DNA from: Stephanodiscus triporus
Taxonomy: Eukaryota > Bacillariophyta > Thalassiosirophyceae > Thalassiosirales > Thalassiosiraceae
Length of the DNA stretch: 10,085 nucleotides
Reading direction: 5' to 3'
NCBI GenBank assembly: GCA_036939755.1
Contig: JALLAZ010001132.1
Span: 1 to 10,085 of the forward strand
The translations under genes and the position numbers were made by a program. Position 1 is the first letter of the stretch, and each line of letters begins with the position of its first letter. Shown here one piece after another: positions 1-6,665 of this stretch. The notes beneath the pieces were generated by a model that was not told the DNA's origin, did no database searches, and saw nothing but the letters and a program-made list of their open reading frames with translations.

Positions 1-282
1 ACTCTGACGATTCTTTCTGACACATTTTCTCACACCCTTTCTTGTTCAATATTTTCGGATCGTGGCAGATAGTAGAATCGAGGGTTAATGAAACTGCGGC
101 TTTCTCGAAAAACATCCACTGTTGAAGTTTGGGCGTTGTGACAATCTTGGGTGAGGCATTTGCAATTGAAAATCGAGGGGAGGCACAGCAAATTGGTCAA
201 CCCTATAAACTGGGGCATATAAACGTTTTCCCCCAAAAAATATACTCATAGGTAGGTACTTGAGCGCTGAGAGTGCTTTACC
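1..282 (+). promoter_or_regulatory. upstream region of gene 1, two TATAAA boxes
   Basis: No credible gene is visible here; the only open frame, on the minus strand, lacks an ATG. Two TATAAA hexamers lie at 204-209 and 218-223, about 60-80 bases before the ATG at 283, and could be core-promoter elements for gene 1. TATA boxes are not universal in compact algal genomes and A/T-rich hexamers arise easily by chance, so this rests on motif and position only. Confidence 0.3.
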
Positions 283-1623
283 ATGAGCAAGAAGCGACCG
301 CCAGAGGAAGATGCAGCTTCTGCTACACCTGTTGCTTCGATGATGCCATCGCCGTTCGCAGGACTGGACATTAGCAAGATCATGTCGTCGACGGGGCCTG
401 TCGTTAGGTGCGTCTTGCTACGTGCTACTTCTACCGATAATGCTCCTGCGAATGCCACTGCTGATGCTGAGCAAGCAAGCAACTCGGAAAACGACAGTGA
501 GGTCGAGAAGGCGGCATTGCCGTCAATATATCCGCATCTCGTCACTGAAATAAACGTTGATACCACGCCGCGTAAATCGCAAGTTAATTCGATCTTGGGA
601 GGACCGTTCACATTCCTGGGACAGTATGAGGAGGAGGGTATCGTTGTCATGATACGTCGCTTTTCTCCAGATTTTGTCGATGACGAAGAAGGAGACGGTG
701 AGGACGATGCCAAGCCGCCAGTCAATCCCCATCGATTGCAACCACCATTTCACAATGCAGTGGTACGGGGGGATATATTGTTAATGAGGGTGGCGCCCGT
801 AGCCGAAGAGGAAGCAGATGTGGTGTCAAATAAAGACGATGACGAAACTTTGAAAGATTTGGCAACGGCATCAACAACAACAACATCGTTGACAATGATG
901 AATCGTGGTAATGAGGAATTCTTTCTGGATTATACCAAGGAGGAATACCTTAAGTTTGCAGCCCGTACGGACTTAATAGCCACAGCAGAGGATGAAGACG
1001 AGGACGACGATGAGGATGCTGTTGATTCATCATCAGATGACGACGAGGAAGATGTTGAAGAAGATGAGGAGGAGAAGGACAAAGGAGGACACAATGATGA
1101 CAGTGACGATGAAGAAGACTTTGATCCAGCCAATTCGGACGTATGTGAATCCGACGAGGAAGACGACGAAGAATGTCAAGTGGGCATGATGAACATGATC
1201 CTAAATCACATGCTACGTCAATACCGTGAGAATAACAACGGTCGCGGTCCCGATTCGATCGAGTTACTCGAAATGCGCAAGGCATTGGCAGATAAATTGG
1301 GGGTAGCGAACGTAGCAGGTCCTCCTCTGTCGCAGCACTCCTCATCAGGAGGAGACAGCAACGACAACATCAACGACATGATGCCATCGAAGGAGGGCAA
1401 TCAGAAGGTGGAGGAGAAAGAGAATCGTAAAAGGAAGGTGGTCGTGGCCGAGGAGTTGAACGAAACTATGGAGTTAATACATCGCCGTTGGAGCAGCAGC
1501 TGCAGTAGTAACGAAAAGGAGGAAGAGGGAGTTGGAAATGTGACACAACCTGCTCCAGAAGATAATGACGAGGAAGAGCAAGGGCGCAACAGTGGCAGCA
1601 ACAAGAAGGCAAAGACAACTTAG
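283..1623 (+). CDS. acidic, probably nuclear protein of unknown function
   Basis: A single uninterrupted frame of 446 residues starting at ATG 283, the first in-frame ATG. I do not recognise a named function. Residues about 85-230 read as a folded core: a segment with PRKSQVNSILGGPFTFLGQY (96-115) runs into a hydrophobic strand (GIVVMIRR), then NPHRLQPPFH (148-157), GDILLMRV (163-170) and FFLDYTKEEYLKFAART (213-229). From memory this pattern resembles a domain of unknown function shared by diatoms and some large DNA viruses (possibly DUF5880), but I cannot verify that. Residues 236-298 are an Asp/Glu/Ser-rich low-complexity stretch. A helix follows (GMMNMILNHMLRQY, 301-314), then a Ser/Asn-rich tail. 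Basic clusters RKRK (382-385) and KKAK (441-444) may be nuclear localisation signals. The acidic stretch suggests a histone- or basic-protein-binding role, which is inference only. Its 3' end faces gene 2. Confidence 0.85.
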   Translation: MSKKRPPEEDAASATPVASMMPSPFAGLDISKIMSSTGPVVRCVLLRATSTDNAPANATADAEQASNSENDSEVEKAALPSIYPHLVTEINVDTTPRKSQVNSILGGPFTFLGQYEEEGIVVMIRRFSPDFVDDEEGDGEDDAKPPVNPHRLQPPFHNAVVRGDILLMRVAPVAEEEADVVSNKDDDETLKDLATASTTTTSLTMMNRGNEEFFLDYTKEEYLKFAARTDLIATAEDEDEDDDEDAVDSSSDDDEEDVEEDEEEKDKGGHNDDSDDEEDFDPANSDVCESDEEDDEECQVGMMNMILNHMLRQYRENNNGRGPDSIELLEMRKALADKLGVANVAGPPLSQHSSSGGDSNDNINDMMPSKEGNQKVEEKENRKRKVVVAEELNETMELIHRRWSSSCSSNEKEEEGVGNVTQPAPEDNDEEEQGRNSGSNKKAKTT

Positions 1624-1913
1624 AATGGAGAAGGGAAGACACAACTCACAACTTTGGCTTGAAAAAGCAAACATAAATGCCTATCAATTGTTTCCCAATA
1701 ACCTAATGCAATACACTATTATGCTACTCCTAGATTTTCACTTAAGGTGGCATTGCCACTTTTTTGCTCGACCCAAAAGAAGATGTAAGTAGTATGCAAT
1801 GCTAATTTTCACTTGTGGTAGCATGCCCACTTTCTTTCTGCAATATAGAAACTCAACGCCATGCTCCTGCAATCACAATCATACACCAGCGACACTCAGC
1901 ATTCGAACCTGAC
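1624..1913. other. convergent 3' intergenic interval of genes 1 and 2
   Basis: A 290-base stretch with no supportable gene, holding the 3' UTRs of the two convergent genes. It is A+T-rich (19 G/C in 60 at 1681-1740). It contains the imperfect tandem repeat with hairpins listed separately. A GTAAGT at 1785 and a pyrimidine-rich run ending in TATAG at 1847 could form a 63-base 3'-UTR intron of gene 1, but nothing else supports it. Confidence 0.6.
1716..1841. repeat. two imperfect direct repeat copies with hairpins
   Basis: Two related copies lie at about 1716-1768 and 1789-1839, offset by 71 bases measured at the shared ATTTTCACTT (1734-1743 and 1805-1814). Their cores (CTA, then ATTTTCACTT, GG, GCAT, CCACTTT) agree at roughly 30 of 36 positions with one single-base gap. 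Copy 1 holds an interrupted palindrome, GTGGCA-T-TGCCAC, followed by six T. Copy 2 holds GTGG, a GCATGC core and CCAC, again followed by a T-rich run. The hairpin-forming character is thus kept although the bases differ. The pair may be a decayed duplication, a small non-autonomous element, or a 3'-end processing signal. The alignment was made by eye. Confidence 0.6.
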
Positions 1914-3451
1914 TTATTCCTTGATAGACCCAGAAATAGAGAGCATTCTCATACTCTCATTAGCCGCGTATAGAAACTCAGTATCGCTGATGCGGCGATT
2001 CATAGTGCGCAACATGGACATCTTCCTTGGCTGCATCTTGCGTTTCATAGAAGCGAACACTTGATTAGCAGCATTCATCTCTGCTCCACGTAAGGAGTCG
2101 AATTCCGCACGGATTTCAGCTGCTCCAGTGGATTCAGGCACGTAGTCAGTGTCAAACCCAAGGCGCATCAACTTCAAACCAAGGATGCCAACGGAGTCAT
2201 AATGGCGCTCTTTGTCTTGAGCATCGACTGGGGCATAGTGAGGAACACGGAGAATGTAGTAAGCCAAGTATTCGAACATGCCCAACGTGCCAACAATGTT
2301 ACGCATAATTTTCGCCATCTCCTTGGTGGTCTTCCCGGCCTCTACCATTCGGGAGCAATATGTATCCAGTAATGAGTTGATGAAAACCTCGATACTTTGA
2401 ATTGCTCCCACCTGACCCTTCAGGCCATGAGCGATCATACAGCTGAGGGGAAATGTTATCGCCAAACCAATATCACGTCCGATGGGTCCGCTGTGCGTGT
2501 TGGGTGCAAGATGTAAAGAACAATTTCATTTTCAGCACAAATAAATGAGAACATGATGAATTCACAAGACGACAATATCACTTACGCCATGGCCATTTCC
2601 CAATCGCACAACGTCACAGAGCCATCGGGGCCAAAGTCTTCCAACTGTTCAATGGATGGTTTGGCCTCCACCAGTATATTGAAGACATGCGAATCGGAGT
2701 GGATAAGACAATCTGGCTCATGATAGTTCGCATAATTAGCATCCATGATTTTCGCCACAACTTCTTCGCCAAGACTAGCCAAATATGCCTTCGTCCTATC
2801 ACTGGGATCTTTGATTGCCGCTAGAGCGACCGCTTTCATGTGCTCGAACATATTTTCCATGCATGGCTGCACGGTCTTATTGAATTCCGGATCAAAGTCT
2901 TTGATAGTATTCAGCGTAGCAAGGGTGTTGGCAACCTTCGGCGCGATTCTTGGATCAACCACTCCGTCGATGAATTGGTTGCAGAACTGCTCATCGCTCT
3001 TGGACCACTCGGTCATAAATAGTTTCATTTTATTTCCTTCGTGCTCCACGTCGTATAGGGCAAGGGTAGTAACGACGCAACCTTGAACTATGCTCGACAC
3101 TTCCTCCATGATTTTGTACTCGTTCTCGACGCGCATCAAATCATAGTGGGCGGACCTGTCCGGATTCCACAACGCAAACTCGAAACATATTTTAGCATAC
3201 ACGCGAAGCTCGGGATGCTTATCGACGAACACTTTGAAGGAGTAGTTGGTGGCCCCACCGCATAGGACTGTGGCATCCAGTTTGCTTCCATCTCCAGAAT
3301 GGATGGCGGCGTTGATCTTTTGCAATATCTCGTGGGGGGACGACGCACAGTTCTTTGTGATGGTTTCGAGGAGCAAGACCTTTTTCGCACGCTTGTCGGC
3401 TTCGACCTCATCGCTCGAATGAAGGTCGTTGATGATATCGTCGTCCTCCAT
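1914..3451 (-). CDS. APH/choline-kinase-fold small-molecule kinase, methylthioribose-kinase-like
   Basis: Two exons, 3451-2586 and 2490-1914, join in frame to give 480 residues from ATG 3451. The fold is the aminoglycoside phosphotransferase/choline kinase type. It shows an N-lobe motif GGATNYSFKV (65-74), a likely ATP-binding lysine in VYAKICF (K87), a helix-C acidic residue in VENEYKIM, the catalytic loop HSDSHVFN (H251, D253, N258) and a metal-binding DxE in LCDWEMA (D283, E285). Splicing creates AGPIGRDIG right after this, like the GPMGFDIG stretch of methylthioribose kinase; choline kinases differ there. The later segment around RVPHYAPVDAQDKERHY also resembles the end of methylthioribose kinase. 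That enzyme phosphorylates 5-methylthioribose in methionine salvage. The fold is secure, the substrate is not; another small alcohol or sugar is possible. No signal peptide is seen, so it is probably cytosolic. Confidence 0.88.
2491..2585 (-). other. spliceosomal intron of the kinase gene, 95 nt
   Basis: The minus strand reads GTAAGTG at the 5' end (2585 downward) and CACGCACAG at the 3' end (2491). Retaining it gives an immediate TAA, whereas removing it restores the family motif AGPIGRDIG across the junction (phase 2). The length is not a multiple of three. Confidence 0.93.
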
Positions 3452-3529
3452 TATTTGTTCGTTTTTGATAGGAGGTGATCAGCATCAATGATGAGAGAGT
3501 TGATCAGCTCCGTATCGAGTGTATGTATG

Positions 3530-3554
3530 GTATCGTAAGTACCTCGTACGATAC
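3530..3554. promoter_or_regulatory. 8-bp inverted repeat upstream of the kinase gene
   Basis: GTATCGTA at 3530-3537 is the exact reverse complement of TACGATAC at 3547-3554, with a 9-base spacer. It lies about 80-100 bases upstream of the kinase ATG (3451, minus strand). It could bind a dimeric regulator or form a leader hairpin. An arm of this length and spacing is expected about once or more by chance in 10 kb. Confidence 0.25.
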
Positions 3555-3792
3555 ACCACCGTATGCACAGTCGGTCGCGAAATGCTATAATAGCAAGAAA
3601 GTTGAATAAGTAAAAAAAAAGAAAGTGACGTGTTGTCGCATTAGAGATTTTTTGTGGAGGTCACGGGTAGAGACACTATGAATCGAAACATAGGACATAG
3701 TAATGAGCTCACGTAAACACTCCGCCTCGGGTTGTGAGTGAACCTTTTAGCCAGAGACCAATCCAAGTTGAAAGGGGATCTTGAGTTCCTTC

Positions 3793-3802
3793 TCCACGTG
3801 GA
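3793..3802. promoter_or_regulatory. CACGTG palindrome (E-box/G-box core)
   Basis: TCCACGTGGA is a perfect 10-base palindrome about 120 bases before the ATG of gene 3. CACGTG is the classic core bound by bHLH and bZIP factors in eukaryotes. Only the motif and position support it here. Confidence 0.3.
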
Positions 3803-3921
3803 TGGAGTTCCCATGTGCGAACTTTTGGCCATATCATGATTATTGCTAAAGGCAAGTAATTTTCAGCAAGCCAATTGCAAGAAGGTAGCCCGTCGATCCT
3901 CAAATCAAGTACCATAACAAG

Positions 3922-4479
3922 ATGAGAGAATGCCGTCGCTTTACACTGGGATTCCTCCTCGTTGTGGCACTTGCCATGTCAAGCTTCTCCAGTATTCCAC
4001 TGGTGTATGCTGATGTCGATGCCGAGATGTACGAGGAGTCAGGGGAAGCTGTGGTAGATGCCACGGGCGAGGTTCAAATGGAAGAGCCAGAAACGCCGGA
4101 AGTAGTCGAAGATGATAGTAGCGTGGCGAATTCCGCTGCAGAGACCACTGAAGATGTGGAGGCCGCGGCGGAGGCAGAGGCCGCGGCGGAGGCAGAGGCC
4201 GCTGCTGCGGAGGCCGCCGCTGCTACAAAGGCCGCTGATGCAGAGGTAGAGGCTGCTGCAGCTGCAGCTGCTGCAGCTGCAGCCGAGGCGGGAGTTGTGG
4301 AGAAGAAAGGCACTGCATTCGTTAGTGGTGTTTTGTCGTCGGCAAAGTCTTTTTTGGATAAAACGAAGGAGATTTCACCTGAGCAAATGAAAAAGGTCGC
4401 CGCAGGGGCTATCGGGATCTGGGGCGTTGCCGCTGGGGCAGGTTGGGTCATGAACCATTTTGGCGGAGCAGAGGAGTAG
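3922..4479 (+). CDS. small secretory/membrane protein with Ala-Glu repeat
   Basis: 185 residues from ATG 3922; not a family I recognise. A signal peptide is clear: basic n-region RECRR, hydrophobic core about residues 7-28, and a plausible cleavage after VYA at 30. The next ~50 residues are acidic. Residues about 80-124 are almost entirely Ala and Glu, including two exact EAAAEA units encoded by an 18-base tandem repeat (4159-4176 and 4177-4194) and later a run of eleven Ala coded by GCT/GCA. Such a stretch should form a long helix. Near the C-terminus, MKKVAAGAIGIWGVAAGAGWVMNHF (154-178) is a Gly/Ala-rich hydrophobic span that may cross or enter a membrane. The protein is therefore likely ER, plastid-envelope, cell-surface or secreted. 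It shares a divergent promoter interval with the kinase gene. Confidence 0.82.
   Translation: MRECRRFTLGFLLVVALAMSSFSSIPLVYADVDAEMYEESGEAVVDATGEVQMEEPETPEVVEDDSSVANSAAETTEDVEAAAEAEAAAEAEAAAAEAAAATKAADAEVEAAAAAAAAAAAEAGVVEKKGTAFVSGVLSSAKSFLDKTKEISPEQMKKVAAGAIGIWGVAAGAGWVMNHFGGAEE
4159..4194 (+). repeat. 18-bp tandem repeat in gene 3, two perfect copies
   Basis: GAGGCCGCGGCGGAGGCA occurs twice head to tail, encoding EAAAEA twice, and the next GAGGCC begins a third partial copy. Downstream (about 4253-4284) GCTGCAGCTGCAGC-type sequence is rich in the palindrome CTGCAG and codes for polyalanine. Exact copies at the DNA level point to recent slippage or unequal exchange, so the repeat number is likely to vary between strains. 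Confidence 0.85.
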
Positions 4480-4757
4480 AAAATTCGCTATTCTCGGAAA
4501 TTATCGGCATCAGTATGTTCAGTCCTTTTTCTCTTTCCCCACATACTTACACCCCACAAACAATATGTGGTCGTTGCCGCGCGCGGCAAAATAATGTTAA
4601 CTTTAATTGAGTCGTCTCCTTACAAATTGGGGTCAATATTTTAGGTGTGATTCTGTATGGGAGCATTCAAGGGCAAGAAGCAATCCGCCGAGCTGCGAGT
4701 ACACAGAAGTGAGTTATGTAGAACTAAAAAACACTTCTTTAACACATCTCTATCTCT
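4480..4757. other. convergent 3' intergenic interval of genes 3 and 4
   Basis: 278 bases without a supportable gene; the one open frame across it has no ATG. It holds the 3' ends of genes 3 and 4, a pyrimidine-rich run at about 4525-4540 and the 16-bp palindrome listed separately. Confidence 0.55.
4574..4589. repeat. 16-bp perfect palindrome downstream of gene 3
   Basis: TTGCCGCGCGCGGCAA reads the same on both strands with no central gap. It starts 95 bases after the stop codon of gene 3 and is set in A+T-rich sequence (AATAATGTTAAC follows). A perfect 16-base palindrome is expected about 0.15 times in 10 kb of random sequence. It could be a hairpin in the 3' UTR, a protein-binding site, or chance. 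Confidence 0.5.
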
Positions 4758-6425
4758 CTAGTGTTGGGCATAGGGGAAATAGCGACCGTTCACTGAGTCC
4801 CACGTGCATCGAGGCCATATCACACGAAACGGCTTCCTCTTTTGAATGATCTTTTCGAACCGGTTGCGTTGAACGAACCAGACTTCATAGTTTCCGTCTG
4901 ATTTAAGAAGTTCTAGTTCTCCTCTTTTAAACCAGTATGATGAGCGGCCATTATTGAACGAAACACCATATTTTACGCCATTTTTGCCCTCGTCGGAGAT
5001 ACGAATGACTGTGCCGATCTCATCATTGAAAGAAAAGCGGTGATCCTTATCGTGGCAGTCTTGATTTGGAGACGAAGCAAGTCCGCATCCTTTGAATACT
5101 TCACCGTAAGGACATGCTTCGCTGTAAATCCCAGACAAATCGGCACTTGAGAGGCCGCCGCCATCCTCCACTTCTACCAATGACATACAAGGGCGTGTGA
5201 AATAGCGACTAGGATCAGACTTTGGTATCTCATCAGCAAACACTCGTTCTTGCGTGCACATGATGGCGTCCTCCTCCGCTCCATCCAAAGCAGGACACCA
5301 CGGAAATGATTGCTGGAATTCGCCATCAACATACTGCTCATCCAATGATTTTAGTGCAGGAGCGAACGGCCCCCCGTCTTTTGACCACTTCCGTTTTGGA
5401 CAGAAGAATGCCCCAACTTTGGAAGTACGTATGGGTGACAACCACGATGGACAGCAACATGTTGGGGAAACGCTGTGCACTCGCACCATCGAACCAACAT
5501 TGACATCGGATTCCTCGTAGGAGCATAACAGTCTTTTTGGGTCGCCCTTGTACGTCAACGGTAGCGTTGTGGTCTGCATTCCGTTTGTCACAGGGGTAGT
5601 GATTTTGACATATGAAAGTATCGTTGCTTCGACGTCGTAAGGAGTGCCACTTCTCTTGTGAATTTCAAGATAAGTTCCGCAGTTATCATTGTTTGCAAAC
5701 TCTCCGCCGCAAACATGAATGTAGGCATTTTGCGAGTAAGAGACTTGCATGCAATTCGCCTTCTTCTTCCCTGTGGTTGAGTAGCAGCTTAACGTTGAGT
5801 CAACTGTGTGGTTATTATCCCAACATGGTGGCATCATTTTACTCGCTGTAGCCGCGAAGCGATTTGCGATGCATGCCGAGTGAGGATCCCGCAATCCTTT
5901 GCATGATTCATCGATGAGAAGTATGTCGTCAGCCCGTCGTGAGTGTCGGTACTCTATCTCATTACCAAATTCATCAACAAGATCTACATTGTGAAGAGGT
6001 TCATCAGGGCTGATGGTAATTCCGTTCGAGTAGCCGTTCGAAAATAGATTACGTGTTCCTGGGCGGAATGTATATTCGCCTTGGCCAAATCTCTCAGTGC
6101 AGCAGTCATACCCCAGAGCGATGTCATCATCTCTGCCGTAGGTCCCATTGGCGCCACATGGGTTGACGAGTAGGCCAATGACGAAGTCTTCAATGCGCGG
6201 GAACGATTCTCTATAGCGATCGTACTCTTCGACGTCCTCCTTGTATGGGAAGTATGTGTCGACAACGTCAGGGTGGGATTGAAGGAATTTCTTCAACGCA
6301 GCATCCCCATCGGCAACATCTAGAGTTTGATGGCGATTTCCTCTTGCAAGAGGTAGCAGTTGGATCGAAAAGATACTGAAGGCGCAAATTGCAATGTGGA
6401 CGTCCATGCGAATGCGATCACTCAT
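4758..6425 (-). CDS. secreted cysteine-rich protein of unknown function
   Basis: A single open frame of 555 residues from ATG 6425. The frame is open a further 18 codons upstream, but only to a GTG, so 6425 is the first ATG; another ATG six codons in (6407) is possible. Residues 1-29 form a signal peptide (MSDRIRMDVHIAICAFSIFS, then IQLLPLARG). The rest has no membrane span and about 22 cysteines, including a CCC triplet at 323-325 and pairs such as YDCCTERFG, as expected of a disulfide-rich extracellular or lumenal protein. NGT and NHT are possible N-glycosylation sites. Near the C-terminus, about residues 470-507, the pattern IGTVIRI...YGVSFNNGRSSYWF...LELL looks like a small SH3-like beta-barrel (Tudor/MIB type); that is inference. 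No catalytic motif is seen. It shares a divergent promoter with gene 5. Confidence 0.85.
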   Translation of the reverse strand: MSDRIRMDVHIAICAFSIFSIQLLPLARGNRHQTLDVADGDAALKKFLQSHPDVVDTYFPYKEDVEEYDRYRESFPRIEDFVIGLLVNPCGANGTYGRDDDIALGYDCCTERFGQGEYTFRPGTRNLFSNGYSNGITISPDEPLHNVDLVDEFGNEIEYRHSRRADDILLIDESCKGLRDPHSACIANRFAATASKMMPPCWDNNHTVDSTLSCYSTTGKKKANCMQVSYSQNAYIHVCGGEFANNDNCGTYLEIHKRSGTPYDVEATILSYVKITTPVTNGMQTTTLPLTYKGDPKRLLCSYEESDVNVGSMVRVHSVSPTCCCPSWLSPIRTSKVGAFFCPKRKWSKDGGPFAPALKSLDEQYVDGEFQQSFPWCPALDGAEEDAIMCTQERVFADEIPKSDPSRYFTRPCMSLVEVEDGGGLSSADLSGIYSEACPYGEVFKGCGLASSPNQDCHDKDHRFSFNDEIGTVIRISDEGKNGVKYGVSFNNGRSSYWFKRGELELLKSDGNYEVWFVQRNRFEKIIQKRKPFRVIWPRCTWDSVNGRYFPYAQH

Positions 6426-6665
6426 ATTTGGCGTGGTTTTGACAGGTGGCGGGATACCTGTAAGTCGACTGTGGTGCACGGGTCTTTCTTAAGGGTGGTG
6501 AGTTTTCGAGGTCTGCGGTGGCGCAGAGGCAGAGATTCGGATTTAAATTTTGCGAAAGAAAGGCCACCCCCATATGACTTTGCTATTCCTGCTGTACTAC
6601 GGAGTTCTTCTAGTTTGGGCCACATTCTTCGACTTGTAGAACTGTGACGTTGTTGATTCAACAAC
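6426..6665. promoter_or_regulatory. divergent promoter interval between genes 4 and 5
   Basis: 240 bases separate the ATGs of the secreted-protein gene (minus) and the leucine-rich-repeat gene (plus). No gene is supportable inside. A TGACGT at 6645-6650 overlaps an interrupted palindrome, GTTGTTGA-T-TCAACAAC (6649-6665), which ends exactly one base before the ATG at 6666. Confidence 0.45.
6649..6665 (+). promoter_or_regulatory. interrupted palindrome abutting the gene 5 start codon
   Basis: The arms GTTGTTGA (6649-6656) and TCAACAAC (6658-6665) are exact reverse complements around a single T. If transcribed, this would be a hairpin directly against the AUG. If it lies upstream of the transcription start it could be a dimeric factor site. 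About one such repeat is expected by chance in 10 kb, so the position is the main interest. Confidence 0.3.

Larger units (their letters stand above)
3452..3921. promoter_or_regulatory. divergent promoter region between genes 2 and 3
   Basis: A 470-base interval with no supportable gene; its small open frames lack conserved character. It presumably holds the promoters and 5' UTRs of the kinase gene (leftward) and the secreted-protein gene (rightward). Visible elements are TGATCAGC repeated at 3476-3483 and 3501-3508; an inverted repeat GTATCGTA (3530-3537) with TACGATAC (3547-3554); a run of nine A at 3612-3620; TGACGT at 3626-3631, the core of cAMP/CO2-responsive elements described in diatoms; and the palindrome TCCACGTGGA at 3793-3802, which contains a CACGTG E-box/G-box core. 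Their function is not shown by sequence alone. Confidence 0.45.

Noticed and set aside
30..236. 68-codon open frame on the minus strand upstream of gene 1
   Set aside because: It starts with TTG rather than ATG, has no recognisable pattern, and overlaps the likely promoter of gene 1.
950..1345. Minus-strand frame of 131 codons and several Ser-rich minus frames inside gene 1
   Set aside because: They are antisense images of the acidic GAT/GAC/GAG-rich coding stretch of gene 1.
1785..1847. Possible 63-base intron in the 3' UTR of gene 1 (GTAAGT...TATAG)
   Set aside because: It is shorter than the supported introns here (88-100), has no coding frame to test it, and lies in the repeat pair.
4709..4761. 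Intron-like stretch on the plus strand (GTGAGT, AGAACTAAAA, pyrimidine run, CTCTCTAG)
   Set aside because: It is only 53 bases, there is no ATG-started plus-strand exon on either side, and it overlaps the stop codon of gene 4 on the other strand. It could at most be a 3'-UTR intron of gene 3.
6426..6479. 18-codon N-terminal extension of the secreted protein gene
   Set aside because: The extended frame begins with GTG, and starting at the ATG at 6425 places the signal peptide right at the N-terminus.
6519..6529. tRNA A-box-like TGGCGCAGAGG between genes 4 and 5
   Set aside because: No B-box (GGTTCRANYCC type) or cloverleaf arms follow at the right distance.
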